Below are positions 34,352 to 43,202 of a stretch of 64,000 nt of DNA, one piece after another. The stretch spans positions 1 through 64,000 of the forward strand of contig NZ_KZ626846.1 of assembly GCF_002911015.1 (NCBI RefSeq), given 5' to 3'. This stretch comes from Streptomyces populi. Its GTDB lineage: Bacteria; Actinomycetota; Actinomycetes; Streptomycetales; Streptomycetaceae. Under the pieces are notes generated by a model, which saw only the letters and a list, made by a program, of their open reading frames with translations, made no database searches and had not been told where the DNA came from. Position 1 is the stretch's first letter. Every line of letters begins with the position of its first letter. The position numbers and the translations under genes are program-made.

Positions 34352-34750
34352 TCAGGACTCCTCGTCGGACCCGCCCCGGTCCTCGCGCCGGCGCAGTTCC
34401 TCCTCGCGGCGGCGCAGGTCCGCCTCCCAGTCCTTCAGCAGGGCCTCGTCCTTGCGGTTCTCGGCCTTGAGGGACTTCAGGAACTCGGGGTTGTCGTCGG
34501 GCGCGACGAACTCCGTCCGGTGGTTGCGGTGCCATTCGGAGGGGGTGGAGCCGCCCGCGGGGCCCCGGCGGTTGCGGCCCGCGACCAGCCAGGCGATCGG
34601 ACCGACCAGCACCTCGCCGAAGAGCAGGATGATGATGACCCAGACCACCTTCGGCAGGCCCTTGACCTCCTCCTCCGGCGTGTTCAGACAGTCGATGAAG
34701 GCGTAGATCCACAGCGCCAGGACCAGCAGGAAGGGCAGATACCTGAGCAT
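34352..34750 (-). CDS. PLDc N-terminal domain membrane protein
   Basis: This 132-residue protein has two membrane helices (LPFLLVLALWIYAFIDCLN and LPKVVWVIIILLFGEVLVGP) of the PLDc_N/cardiolipin-synthase-leader type, followed by a charged cytoplasmic tail rich in Arg/Glu (DLRRREEELRRRED) that probably forms a coiled coil. The ATG at 34750 begins directly before the first helix. Its function is unknown. It is divergent from the menaquinone decarboxylase gene, with 89 bp between the starts. Confidence 0.82.
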   Translation of the reverse strand: MLRYLPFLLVLALWIYAFIDCLNTPEEEVKGLPKVVWVIIILLFGEVLVGPIAWLVAGRNRRGPAGGSTPSEWHRNHRTEFVAPDDNPEFLKSLKAENRKDEALLKDWEADLRRREEELRRREDRGGSDEES

Positions 34751-34839
34751 GGCCGAACGATCCCCCAGTGAGCGACGGCGGGGCGGCACGGGCCCCCCGG
34801 TGACGGGCACAGATTAGCGGGTGGCCGATACTTGGACAC

Positions 34840-36291
34840 ATGGCTTACGACGATCTTCGCTCCCTGCTCAGGGCGCTGGAGCGCGAGGGAGACCTCAAGC
34901 GCATCAAGGCCGAGGTGGATCCGTACCTGGAGGTCGGGGAGATCGTCGACCGGGTGCAGAAGGCCGGCGGGCCCGCGCTCCTCTTCGAGAACGTGAAGGG
35001 CTCCGCCATGCCCCTCGCGATGAACGTGTTCGGCACCGACCGGCGCCTGCTGAAGGCCCTCGGGCTGAAGTCGTACGGCGAGATCTCCGACAAGATCGGC
35101 GGACTGCTCAGGCCGGAGCTGCCGCACGGCTTCGTCGGCGTGCGCGAGGCCTTCGGCAAGCTCGGCGCGATGGCGCACGTGCCGCCGAAGAAGGTCAAGG
35201 ACGCGCCGGTGCAGGAGGTGGTGCTGCGCGGTGAGGACGTCGACCTCGACGCCCTGCCCGCCCTGTTCACCTGGCCCGACGACGGCGGCTCCTTCTTCAA
35301 CCTCGGGCTCACCCACACCAAGGACCCCGAGTCCGGCATCCGCAACCTCGGTCTCTACCGGCTCCAGCGCCACGACAAGCGCACCATCGGCATGCACTGG
35401 CAGATCCACAAGGACAGCCGCAACCACTACCAGGTCGCGGCCCGCAGGGGCGAGCGGCTGCCCGTGGCGATCGCCTTCGGCTGCCCGCCCGCCGTGACCT
35501 ACGCCTCGACCGCCCCGCTGCCCGGGGACATCGACGAGTACCTCTTCGCCGGGTTCCTCCAGGGCAAGCGGATCGAGATGGTCGACTGCAAGACCGTCCC
35601 GCTCCAGGTGCCCGCCAACGCCGAGGTCGTCCTGGAGGGCTGGCTGGAGCCGGGCGAGATGCTGCCCGAGGGGCCGTTCGGCGACCACACCGGTTTCTAC
35701 ACCCCGCAGGAGCCGTTCCCGGCGCTGACCATCGACTGCGTGACGATGCGGCGCCGGCCGCTGCTCCAGTCGATCGTGGTGGGGCGGCCCCCGACGGAGG
35801 ACGGGCCCCTCGGCCGGGCGACGGAGCGGTTCTTCCTGCCCCTGCTGAAGATCATCGTGCCGGACATCGTGGACTACCACCTCCCCGAGGCGGGCGGTTT
35901 CCACAACTGCGCGATCGTCGCGATCGACAAGAAGTACCCCAAGCACGCCCAGAAGGTGATGCACGCCGTCTGGGGCGCCCACATGATGTCCCTGACGAAG
36001 CTCATCGTGGTCGTCGACGCGGACTGCGACGTCCACGACCTGCACGAGGTCGCCTGGCGCGCCCTCGGCAACACGGACTACGCCCGTGACCTCACCGTCG
36101 TCGAAGGCCCGGTCGACCATCTCGACCACGCCTCCTACCAGCAGTTCTGGGGCGGCAAGGCGGGCATCGACGCGACGAGGAAGTGGCCCGAGGAGGGCTA
36201 CACCCGGGACGGCGGCTGGCCCGAGATGGTGCTGTCCGACCCGAAGACGGCGGCGACGGTCGACCGCCGTTGGAAGGAGTACGGGCTGTGA
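34840..36291 (+). CDS. mqnL: Menaquinone biosynthesis decarboxylase, UbiD type
   Basis: This 483-residue UbiD-family decarboxylase uses prenylated FMN. Family features include DDLRSLLRALEREGDLKRI, PLAMNVFGTDRR, the metal-binding region IGMHWQIHKDSRNHYQVA, and EGPFGDHTGFY with the catalytic acidic residues. In the futalosine pathway the carboxylate of prenylated 1,4-dihydroxy-6-naphthoate must be removed; a UbiD homologue beside UbiA and UbiX homologues does this. All three genes are present here in order. The stop overlaps the next start by four bases. Confidence 0.93.
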   Translation: MAYDDLRSLLRALEREGDLKRIKAEVDPYLEVGEIVDRVQKAGGPALLFENVKGSAMPLAMNVFGTDRRLLKALGLKSYGEISDKIGGLLRPELPHGFVGVREAFGKLGAMAHVPPKKVKDAPVQEVVLRGEDVDLDALPALFTWPDDGGSFFNLGLTHTKDPESGIRNLGLYRLQRHDKRTIGMHWQIHKDSRNHYQVAARRGERLPVAIAFGCPPAVTYASTAPLPGDIDEYLFAGFLQGKRIEMVDCKTVPLQVPANAEVVLEGWLEPGEMLPEGPFGDHTGFYTPQEPFPALTIDCVTMRRRPLLQSIVVGRPPTEDGPLGRATERFFLPLLKIIVPDIVDYHLPEAGGFHNCAIVAIDKKYPKHAQKVMHAVWGAHMMSLTKLIVVVDADCDVHDLHEVAWRALGNTDYARDLTVVEGPVDHLDHASYQQFWGGKAGIDATRKWPEEGYTRDGGWPEMVLSDPKTAATVDRRWKEYGL

Positions 36292-37190
36292 GTTCAGCTT
36301 CCGCGGCGCTTCCGCAGCCGGGCCGCACCAAGGCGTTCCTGCGCCTCGTCATGATCGAGCACTCGGTGTTCGCGCTGCCCTTCGCGTACATCGCGGCGCT
36401 GACGGCGATGTTCGAGGTCGACAAGAACATCCACTGGGGAAAGCTGCTCCTGGTGACCGTCGCGATGGTGGGTCTGCGCACCTTCGCCATGGCGGCGAAC
36501 CGGATCATCGACCGCGAGATCGACGCCCGCAACCCCCGTACGGCCCAGCGCGAACTGGTCACCGGCGCGATGAGCGTCAAGCACGCCTGGACCGGCGCGC
36601 TGATCGCCCTGGTCGTCTTCCTCGGTGCCGCGGCCCTGCTCAACCCGCTGTGCCTGGCGCTGGCGCCCGTCGCGGTCATCCCGATGGTCGTCTACCCGTA
36701 CGGCAAGCGGTTCACGAACTTCCCGCAGGCCATCCTCGGGCTCGCCCAGGCGATGGGCCCGGTCGGCGCCTGGATCGCCGTCACCGGCTCCTGGTCCTGG
36801 GACGCGGTCCTCCTCGGTCTCGCGGTCGGCGTCTGGATCGGCGGCTTCGACCTGATCTACGCCTGCCAGGACGTCGAGACGGACCGCGAGATCGGTGTGA
36901 TGTCCGTGCCGGCCCGCTTCGGCATCCCGGCCGCGGTCACGGGCGCGCGGGTCTGCCACGCGGTGACGACGGCGCTCTTCGTCGGGTACGGGGTGGCCAC
37001 CGGCGCCGGAGCCTTCTTCTGGCTCGGTCTGGTGATCGTGGCGGGCGCGTTCCTCTACGAGCACTCCATCGTGAAGCCGCACGACCTGAGCCGGCTCAAC
37101 CGGGCGTTCTTCCAGGTCAACGGCTTCATCGGGATCGCCCTGTTCGTGTGCGCCCTGCTCGACCTGCTGGTGCGCGGGCTGACGGTCTGA
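36288..37190 (+). CDS. mqnP: UbiA-type prenyltransferase of futalosine menaquinone pathway
   Basis: This 300-residue integral membrane enzyme has about eight helices and the two Asp-rich motifs of UbiA transferases: NRIIDREIDARNPRTAQRE (first) and DVETDREIGV (second). These bind Mg2+-diphosphate. It should attach the polyprenyl chain to 1,4-dihydroxy-6-naphthoate. The GTG start at 36288 overlaps the upstream decarboxylase stop, and a UbiX gene follows within 32 bp. Confidence 0.93.
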   Translation: MSSASAALPQPGRTKAFLRLVMIEHSVFALPFAYIAALTAMFEVDKNIHWGKLLLVTVAMVGLRTFAMAANRIIDREIDARNPRTAQRELVTGAMSVKHAWTGALIALVVFLGAAALLNPLCLALAPVAVIPMVVYPYGKRFTNFPQAILGLAQAMGPVGAWIAVTGSWSWDAVLLGLAVGVWIGGFDLIYACQDVETDREIGVMSVPARFGIPAAVTGARVCHAVTTALFVGYGVATGAGAFFWLGLVIVAGAFLYEHSIVKPHDLSRLNRAFFQVNGFIGIALFVCALLDLLVRGLTV

Positions 37191-37221
37191 ACATGGGCGG
37201 TGGCCGGATAGGCTCGACATC

Positions 37222-37911
37222 ATGAAGCCAGGACAGACGCAGCGCCGGCCTTGGATCGTGGGGGTGTCCGGCGCGTCCGGTACGCCGTACGCGGCCGCGG
37301 TGCTGCGTTCGCTGCTGGACGCGGGGGAGAGCGTCGACCTGGTCGTCAGCAGGGCCTCGCGGCTCACGCTGCTCGACGAGACCGGCCTCCCCTTCCGTGA
37401 CGCCCACTGGCGGGGCGACCTGCGCGCGTGGCTGGAGCGGGGCGCCGACGGCAAGCCCGGCACCTTCGACGTCCCCGACGAGCACCTCGACGCCGTACGG
37501 CACTGGAGCGCGGGCGACCTGGCGGCCGGGCCCTCGTCGGGCTCGTACCCGGCCCGGGGCATGCTGATCGTACCCGCCTCCACCGCGTGCGTGGCCGGGG
37601 TCGCGCTCGGCCTGTCCAAGGACCTGTTGCAGCGGTCCGCGAGCGTCACCCTGAAGGAGGGGCGCAAGCTGGTCGTGGCCGTGCGGGAGACCCCGCTGAA
37701 CGGGCAGACACTGCGTCACCTGGTCTCCCTGGACGACGCGGGCGCCATCGTGCTGCCCGCCTCGCCGGCGTTCTACGCGGGAGCCACGCACATCCAGGAC
37801 CTGGTGGACTTCGTCGCCGGGCGGGTCCTCGACGCGGCGGGCGTCGAACACGGTCTCTACCGCCGGTGGAAGGGCGAACTCGGGAGCGGTTCCCGGGGCG
37901 CGACCCCCTAG
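37222..37911 (+). CDS. mqnM: UbiX-type flavin prenyltransferase
   Basis: This 229-residue flavoprotein makes the prenylated FMN cofactor needed by the UbiD enzyme two genes upstream. Markers are the N-terminal GVSGASGTPYAAAVLRSLL, GSYPARGMLIVPASTACVAG, and VAVRETPLNGQTLRHLVSL. The length is slightly above typical UbiX because of an insertion around residues 70-95 (DLRAWLERGADGKPGTF). It forms an operon with the UbiD and UbiA genes. Confidence 0.93.
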   Translation: MKPGQTQRRPWIVGVSGASGTPYAAAVLRSLLDAGESVDLVVSRASRLTLLDETGLPFRDAHWRGDLRAWLERGADGKPGTFDVPDEHLDAVRHWSAGDLAAGPSSGSYPARGMLIVPASTACVAGVALGLSKDLLQRSASVTLKEGRKLVVAVRETPLNGQTLRHLVSLDDAGAIVLPASPAFYAGATHIQDLVDFVAGRVLDAAGVEHGLYRRWKGELGSGSRGATP

Positions 37912-37965
37912 ACTCGCAAGATTCTCAGGACTTCTCAGACCTTTTCAGTGGAAGGCTTCGATCGC

Positions 37966-38421
37966 ATGGACGCGGTGGACAGGCAGCTCATCCAGGCCCT
38001 GAGGGAGAACGGCCGGGCCTCCTACGCGGAGCTGGGGCGCCTCGTCGGTCTGTCGGGACCCAGTGTCACCGACCGCATCAACCGGCTGGAGGCGGCCGGC
38101 GTCATCACCGGGTACCGCGCGACGGTCGACTCGGCCTCGCTCGGTCTCGGCGTCACCGCCCTGATCGGCATCTCGCTCTCCGACGCGGCCGACCACGAGG
38201 ACGTGGCCCGGCGGCTGCGCGACCTCAGCGAGATCGAGGACTGCTGGTTCATCGCGGGCGACGACTCGTTCATGCTCAAGGTGCGCTCCAGCGACGTCGA
38301 CGGACTGGAGAAGACCATCCGGCGCCTGTCCGGGACCAAGGGCGTCTCCCGCACCCGTACGACGATCGTGCTCTCCACGAAGTGGGAGAACCGGGTCGGA
38401 GAGCTGCCGGAAGAGGACTAG
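37966..38421 (+). CDS. Lrp/AsnC family transcriptional regulator
   Basis: This 151-residue protein has an N-terminal HTH (MDAVDRQLIQALRENGRASY, then LSGPSVTDRINRLEAAGVI) and a C-terminal RAM ligand-binding domain with the IAGDDSFMLKV core. It sits between the UbiX gene and mqnE on the same strand with short gaps, which suggests that menaquinone genes could be tied to an amino-acid or other small-molecule signal. The ATG at 37966 has GGAAGG upstream. Confidence 0.92.
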   Translation: MDAVDRQLIQALRENGRASYAELGRLVGLSGPSVTDRINRLEAAGVITGYRATVDSASLGLGVTALIGISLSDAADHEDVARRLRDLSEIEDCWFIAGDDSFMLKVRSSDVDGLEKTIRRLSGTKGVSRTRTTIVLSTKWENRVGELPEED

Positions 38422-38434
38422 GCACACCCCGGGG

Positions 38435-38464
38435 GGCGAAAGGCCCAGGTGGGGGCTTTTCGCC
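38435..38464 (+). terminator. Hairpin between asnC-type gene and mqnE
   Basis: GGCGAAAGGCCC pairs imperfectly with GGGGGCTTTTCGCC, leaving a short loop. It lies 14 bp after the regulator stop and 52 bp before mqnE. It may terminate the upstream transcript or attenuate read-through into mqnE. Confidence 0.45.
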
Positions 38465-38515
38465 GAGAGGGCGGGGAGTACGGTTGCAGCGTTCGTCACA
38501 GGGAGAGGTAATCGC

Positions 38516-39679
38516 ATGGATGTCGGGCTCAAGCGCGAGCTGGAGGACAAGGTCCGGGCCGGTGAGCGGCTGACCCGCGAGGACGGCATCGCGCTCTACG
38601 AGTCGGACGACCTGGCGTGGCTCGGCGGCCTCGCGCACGAGGTGCGCACGCGCAAGAACGGCGACGTCGTCCACTTCAACGTCAACCGCCACCTGAACAT
38701 GACGAACGTGTGCACCGCGTCCTGCGCGTACTGCTCGTTCCAGCGCAAGCCGGGCGAGAAGGACGCGTACACGATGCGCATCGAGGAGGCGGTGAAGCTC
38801 GCCAAGGCGATGGAGGGCGAGAACCTCACCGAGCTGCACATCGTCAACGGCCTGCACCCCAGCCTGCCCTGGCGCTACTACCCGCGCTCGCTCAGCGAGC
38901 TGAAGAAGGCCCTGCCGAACGTCTCGCTGAAGGCGTTCACGGCCACCGAGATCCACCACTTCGAGACCATCTCGGGGCTGTCGGCCTCCGAGATCCTCGA
39001 CGAGCTGATCGAGGCCGGTCTGGAGTCGCTGACCGGCGGCGGCGCGGAGATCTTCGACTGGGAGGTCAGGCAGCACATCGTCGACCACCGCACCCACTGG
39101 GAGGACTGGTCGCGCATCCACCGCCTCGCGCACGAGAAGGGTCTCAAGACCCCGTGCACGATGCTGTACGGGCACATCGAGGAGCCCCGGCACCGGGTCG
39201 ACCACGTGCTGCGGCTGCGTGAGCTCCAGGACGAGACCGGCGGTTTCCAGGTCTTCATCCCGCTGCGCTACCAGCACGACTTCGTGGACATGCAGGACGG
39301 CAAGGTCAGGAACCGGCTCCAGGCGCGCACCCAGATGGCGACCGGTGCCGAGGCGCTGAAGACCTTCGCGGTCTCGCGCCTGCTCTTCGACAACGTCCCG
39401 CACGTCAAGGTCTTCTGGGTCATGCACGGCGTCCAGACCGCCCAGCTCGCGCTCCAGCACGGCGCCGACGACATGGACGGCTCGGTCGTCGAGTACAAGA
39501 TCACGCACGACGCCGACAACTACGGCACCCCGAACAAGCTCACCCGTGAGGACCTGCTGGACCTCATCCGCGACGCGGGCTTCCGCCCGGTGGAGCGCAA
39601 CACGCGGTACGAGATCATCCGCGAGTACGACGGACCGGACCCGGCGCGCCGTGAGGCGCCCCAGCCGATGCGGGTCTGA
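38516..39679 (+). CDS. mqnE: Aminofutalosine synthase MqnE (radical SAM)
   Basis: This 387-residue radical-SAM enzyme joins the enolpyruvyl-benzoate made by MqnA to the adenosyl radical, forming aminofutalosine. The cluster motif is C66-x3-C70-x2-C73 (CTASCAYC). NVNRHLNMTNV just before it and ELHIVNGLHPSLPW after it match MqnE. GGAGAGG is a good ribosome-binding site. Together with mqnA at 47888 and the UbiD/A/X genes it shows the futalosine route; the remaining pathway genes are not in this window. Confidence 0.95.
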   Translation: MDVGLKRELEDKVRAGERLTREDGIALYESDDLAWLGGLAHEVRTRKNGDVVHFNVNRHLNMTNVCTASCAYCSFQRKPGEKDAYTMRIEEAVKLAKAMEGENLTELHIVNGLHPSLPWRYYPRSLSELKKALPNVSLKAFTATEIHHFETISGLSASEILDELIEAGLESLTGGGAEIFDWEVRQHIVDHRTHWEDWSRIHRLAHEKGLKTPCTMLYGHIEEPRHRVDHVLRLRELQDETGGFQVFIPLRYQHDFVDMQDGKVRNRLQARTQMATGAEALKTFAVSRLLFDNVPHVKVFWVMHGVQTAQLALQHGADDMDGSVVEYKITHDADNYGTPNKLTREDLLDLIRDAGFRPVERNTRYEIIREYDGPDPARREAPQPMRV

Positions 39680-39680
39680 C

Positions 39681-40214
39681 GTGGCACTGGTCTTCGAACT
39701 GGACCCGGCGGTCACCCCCGAACTCCGGGACGGTGTCGTCGCCCTGTGGGTGGACGTCTCGAACGCGGGCGGCTCCGTCGGCTTCGTGCCGCCGGTGGCC
39801 GCCGGCGACGTGCGCCCCGAACTCGTGAAGCACTTCGTCGCCATGGCGGAGGGCCGCACCCGGCTCCTGGTGGGGCGGGACGAGGGGGGCGCCGTCGCGG
39901 CGACCGCCTTCATCACCCACAACACCCACCGGCTGATGCGGCACTGGGTCTGGCTGTACACCGTGATGGTGCACCCACGGCACCAGGGCAAGGGGTACGG
40001 CCGGGACCTGCTCGCCGCCGCGGAGGAGGCCGCGGGCGGCCTCGACGGCATCGACGCGATACGGCTGACCTGCCGGGGCGGCGAAGGCCTGGAGCGCTTC
40101 TACGCCTCCTGCGGCTACAAGGAGGTCGGGCGGGTCCCGGGCGCGATCCGCGTCGCGCCCGGCGAGGAACGGGACGACGTCACGATGCTGCTGCCCCTCG
40201 CCCGGCGCGCCTGA
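39681..40214 (+). CDS. GNAT family N-acetyltransferase
   Basis: This 177-residue acetyltransferase has the acetyl-CoA loop MVHPRHQGKGYGRDLLAAAE (motif A, Q/R-x2-G-x-G) and the following DAIRLTCRGGEGLERFYASCGYKEVGR (motif B). The GTG start lies one base after the mqnE stop, so it is probably cotranslated with mqnE. The substrate is unknown, and a role in menaquinone synthesis is not implied by the family. Confidence 0.88.
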   Translation: MALVFELDPAVTPELRDGVVALWVDVSNAGGSVGFVPPVAAGDVRPELVKHFVAMAEGRTRLLVGRDEGGAVAATAFITHNTHRLMRHWVWLYTVMVHPRHQGKGYGRDLLAAAEEAAGGLDGIDAIRLTCRGGEGLERFYASCGYKEVGRVPGAIRVAPGEERDDVTMLLPLARRA

Positions 40215-40321
40215 GGTGCCCGGCGCCGGGCGACGGAGGACCCCCTGCAAGATCGACCTCCCGGCGTGCTTCACTGGACGGGGTTCTTCGGGAACATTCG
40301 GAACGGAAGAGTGGATTTGAG

Positions 40322-40627
40322 ATGCTCCGCTACACACTGATGCGCCTCGGTGTCTTCGTGGGCTGCTTCGTGGTCGTCTGGGGCCTCGTCTACTCGGGCA
40401 TCGCCCCGCGCGGCCTCGGCGACTCGAACTTCATGTGGATCGTCCTGCTGGCCCTGGTGATCTCCGCGCCGATCAGCTTCGTCGCGCTGCGCGGCGCCCG
40501 CGACCGCGCCTCGGAGCAGGTCGTCGCCCGCGTCGACCGCGCCAAGGCCAACCTGGAGCGCAACCGCAACCAGGAGGACGCCGCCGTGGACGAGGCCGCC
40601 CGGGGCGCCGCGAACCAGGCTTCCTGA
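40322..40627 (+). CDS. DUF4229 membrane protein
   Basis: This 101-residue protein has two membrane helices (LMRLGVFVGCFVVVWGLVY and FMWIVLLALVISAPISFVAL) followed by an Arg/Ala/Glu-rich cytoplasmic tail that looks helical. This matches the DUF4229 family of actinobacteria. Its function is unknown. It is near the mqn genes but separated from the GNAT gene by 107 bp, so it probably has its own promoter. Confidence 0.85.
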   Translation: MLRYTLMRLGVFVGCFVVVWGLVYSGIAPRGLGDSNFMWIVLLALVISAPISFVALRGARDRASEQVVARVDRAKANLERNRNQEDAAVDEAARGAANQAS

Positions 40628-40674
40628 GGCCGCTGTGCGCCCGGCCGGGCGGCGGCCCCTCGTAGGCTTGGCGC

Positions 40675-41349
40675 ATGGGTGCTGTGAAGAACAAGCGGAT
40701 GCCGCGTGCGGTGCGCGAACAGCAGATGCTGGACGCGGCCGTACGGACCTTCGGGCAGCGTGGGTACCGGGCCGCGTCGATGGACGAGATCGCCGAACTG
40801 GCGGGCGTGTCCAAGCCGTTGGTGTACCTGTACCTGAACTCGAAGGAAGACCTCTTCACCGCGTGCATCCGGCGTGAGGCCGAGGCGCTCACCGCGGCGG
40901 TCCGCTCCGGCGTCCGCACGGAGCTGCCCGCGGACCGGCAACTCTGGGAAGGGCTGCGGGCGTTCTTCACCCACACCGCCGAGCACCCCGACGGCTGGTC
41001 GGTCCTGCACCTCCAGGCCCGTACGCACGGTGAGCCCTTCGCCGCCGAGGTCTTCGCGATGCGCGAGGAACTGGTCCGGTTCGTCACGCAGTTGATCGTC
41101 GTCGCGGCGCGCGAGGCGCACCGCGACCCGTCGTTGCCCGCGCGCGAGGTCGCCGGACTCGCGGAGGCGCTCGTCGGCGCCGCCGAGTCGATGGCAGCGT
41201 GGGCCAACGCCACCCCCGGCGTCTCGGCCCGGCAGGCCGCCGCCACCCTGATGAACTTCGCCTGGGCGGGACTCGGCACCCTCATGCAGGGCCGGCCCTG
41301 GACCCCGCCCGCCGCGGGCGTCCCGTCCCGGGCCGCGGCGGAGGTCTGA
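40675..41349 (+). CDS. TetR family transcriptional regulator
   Basis: This 224-residue repressor has an N-terminal HTH (DAAVRTFGQRGYRAASMDEI, then AGVSKPLVYLYLNSKEDLFTACI) and an all-helical ligand domain. Its closest candidate targets are the MaoC-like and acyl-CoA ligase genes downstream, where tandem palindromes of TTACTC/GAGTAA form are found near 42804, suggesting control of fatty-acid metabolism. It ends 48 bp from the DUF4229 gene's partner cluster and is convergent with the minus-strand genes. Confidence 0.9.
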   Translation: MGAVKNKRMPRAVREQQMLDAAVRTFGQRGYRAASMDEIAELAGVSKPLVYLYLNSKEDLFTACIRREAEALTAAVRSGVRTELPADRQLWEGLRAFFTHTAEHPDGWSVLHLQARTHGEPFAAEVFAMREELVRFVTQLIVVAAREAHRDPSLPAREVAGLAEALVGAAESMAAWANATPGVSARQAAATLMNFAWAGLGTLMQGRPWTPPAAGVPSRAAAEV

Positions 41350-41379
41350 CACCTCCGGCCGGCGGGTCCCGCCGAGCCG

Positions 41380-41750
41380 GCCGACGTCGGTTCCGGCCCC
41401 AGCGGCGCAGCGCGGGGGCGACCTTCTCACGGCCCACGCGGTACAGGGACCTGGCGCCGCAGCGCGCGGCCCGGCGGACCACCGTCCGCAGGGGCCCGCG
41501 TTCCCGTCCGGCGCGGGCGCCAGTGGCCTGCCCTTCTCGTCGAGGCCGTTGCGCTCCAGGATGCCTTCGAGATACGCGCCCGCCCGCTGCGGCGAGTAGT
41601 ACGGCCGGAGCGCGGGCAGCCGTTCGGACGCTTCCGGCGCGGCGGCCCGGGCGCGGGCGGCGGCGTACGGATCGCTCTTGCCGACGCCCTGCCGTGCCGC
41701 CCCGGCCCCGCCGACCGGGAGCCGACGGCCGGGGCGCCGTGCGGTGAGGG
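41380..41750 (-). pseudogene. Possible frameshifted gene remnant
   Basis: In this 440-bp gap one minus-strand frame gives a peptide with coding-like character (SDPYAAARARAAAPEASERL, then PYYSPQRAGAYLEGILERNG and LDEKGRPL). After about 41520 the coding-like text shifts to another frame (LRTVVRRAARCGARSLYRVG, then REKVAPALRRWGRN). No start codon with a ribosome-binding site fits either piece. It may be a decayed gene or high-GC chance; the parent family is not recognised. Confidence 0.3.
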
Positions 41751-41788
41751 GTTCGGGCCATGCGCCGTTCGCCCGAAGGTCATCCGTC

Positions 41789-42709
41789 TCACGCGTGCGG
41801 CCGTACGTCGCCCCGCAGATGGACCCGGCCGCCCGAGCGGAGTTCGAAGGACGGCCCCCGCTCGGCGTACGTCACCGTCCCCGGCAGCAGCACCGGCGCC
41901 CTGAACTCGGCCCGTATCTCGACCGCTTGCCCTGGTCCGTACTCGGCGAGGCAGCGGGCGACCGTCCACATGCCGTGCGCGACGGCGCGCGGGAAGCCGA
42001 AGAGGCGGGCGGTGAGGGGGTGCAGATGGATGGGGTTGCGGTCCCCGGAGACGGCGCCGTAGCGGCGGCCGACGTCCGGGGCGAGGTGCCACTCGGCGAC
42101 GGCCGGCAGCGGCTCGGATCCGCCGGGGGAGGGGAGCGGGGCGCGCGGCGGGGTCTCGTGCTCCCCGGTCCCGGTCCCGGTCCCGGTCCGGTCCGGGGTC
42201 CGGGGGCGGTGCCGGGCGAGATAGGTGCTCCTCGACTCCCACACGAGCCTGCCGCGGGCCCTCGCCCCGGTCAGCACGGTCACCTCCGTCCCCCGTCGGT
42301 GCGGCGCCGACTTCTCCACCGTCACCTCGAGTTCGTGCTCCTGGGTCGCGGTGATCCCCTCGTGCCGGGTGATCTCGATCGAGGTGTGCACCAGCCCGAG
42401 CAGCGGGAGCGGGAACGCGCGCCCCGCCATGATCCGCATCGCCAGCGGGAAGGCGAGCACGTGCGGATAGGTCACCGGCAGGGCGTCCGCGCCGGTCGGG
42501 AACCCGCACGCCCGCTCGTACGCGGCGAGGTGGGCGAGGTCGATCCGCACGCCGGGGAGGACGAGCCGGGTGGCGGGGACGGGGGCGTCCGGGCGGGGTC
42601 GCTTGAAGGGGGAGAGCAGGGCGCCGCGGGCCAGCAGCGGGACGAGGGAGGGGGCGGCGGCGAGGGTGCGGGTCCGCGGCTCGGGGCGGACGGGCGGCTG
42701 AGTGCGCAT
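41789..42709 (-). CDS. MaoC-like (R)-hydratase/dehydratase protein
   Basis: This 306-residue protein has two hotdog-type halves. The C-terminal half carries the hydratase-2 signature (YGAVSGDRNPIHLHPLTARL, followed by PRAVAHGMW), with Asp and His as the catalytic pair. The halves are joined by a Thr-Gly repeat linker around residues 174-182 encoded by tandem GGTCCC units. It probably hydrates an enoyl-thioester in fatty-acid or polyketide metabolism. It is divergent from the acyl-CoA ligase across an operator-rich region. Confidence 0.88.
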   Translation of the reverse strand: MRTQPPVRPEPRTRTLAAAPSLVPLLARGALLSPFKRPRPDAPVPATRLVLPGVRIDLAHLAAYERACGFPTGADALPVTYPHVLAFPLAMRIMAGRAFPLPLLGLVHTSIEITRHEGITATQEHELEVTVEKSAPHRRGTEVTVLTGARARGRLVWESRSTYLARHRPRTPDRTGTGTGTGEHETPPRAPLPSPGGSEPLPAVAEWHLAPDVGRRYGAVSGDRNPIHLHPLTARLFGFPRAVAHGMWTVARCLAEYGPGQAVEIRAEFRAPVLLPGTVTYAERGPSFELRSGGRVHLRGDVRPHA

Positions 42710-43202
42710 CGAAGTCTCCAGGCGGACGGGGAGGTGCGGCTCTCGGCGGGCGGGACGGTGTTTTCCGGGAAGGGGATTGTCCGGTGTCCGGGCGGGCATC
42801 TATTTACTCTGGAGTAAGTTACCGGGGGTAAGGCTACGTCAGGGGGAGGGTGGGGTCGAGATGCCGTGCGGAGATCCCCTGGGGCCGGGGTGCCCGGTGA
42901 CGGCTCGCGGGGGTCCGGGCGCGGGTGCCCCGGGAGTGTCCGCGCCGAGGTCGCCGGGGCCGTCGGCGCAGGGGCCGTCGGTGCGCAGAAGGGCACAGCT
43001 ACCCCGGGTAACTCCCACCTCGCCTGCGGCAAAGCGTCACAAACCCCACACTTCGGCGCCGTACGATCCCCGTCTCACCGGGTTGCGGAGACCCCTGAAC
43101 CCCCCGTTTCCCAGGGCCGTATGAGGATGTGCGCCCCGCGCCCGTCCGAGCCCGAACACGCCTTGCACCCGCCCCGGCCTCCGGCCGACAAGGAGCCGCC
43201 CC
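42710..43202. promoter_or_regulatory. 493-bp divergent region, MaoC-like/acyl-CoA ligase
   Basis: No convincing gene lies here. It contains the tandem palindromes at 42804-42831 close to the MaoC-like gene and another short palindrome TACCCCGGGTA at 43000-43010 towards the ligase, followed by an A/C-rich stretch (GCAAAGCGTCACAAACCCCA) that could hold a promoter. The ligase start is preceded by AAGGAGCCGCCCC. Confidence 0.5.
42804..42831. promoter_or_regulatory. Tandem palindromic operators
   Basis: TTACTC-TG-GAGTAA (42804-42817) and TTACC-GGG-GGTAA (42819-42831) are two perfect palindromes whose centres are about 15 bp apart. TTAC/GTAA half-sites are typical of TetR-family repressors that control fatty-acid genes. 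The TetR gene at 40675 is the nearest candidate. Confidence 0.6.

Noticed and set aside
40217..40231. GCCCGGCGCCGGGC hairpin after the GNAT gene as a terminator
   Set aside because: It is short with no T run, and such palindromes are frequent by chance in this composition.
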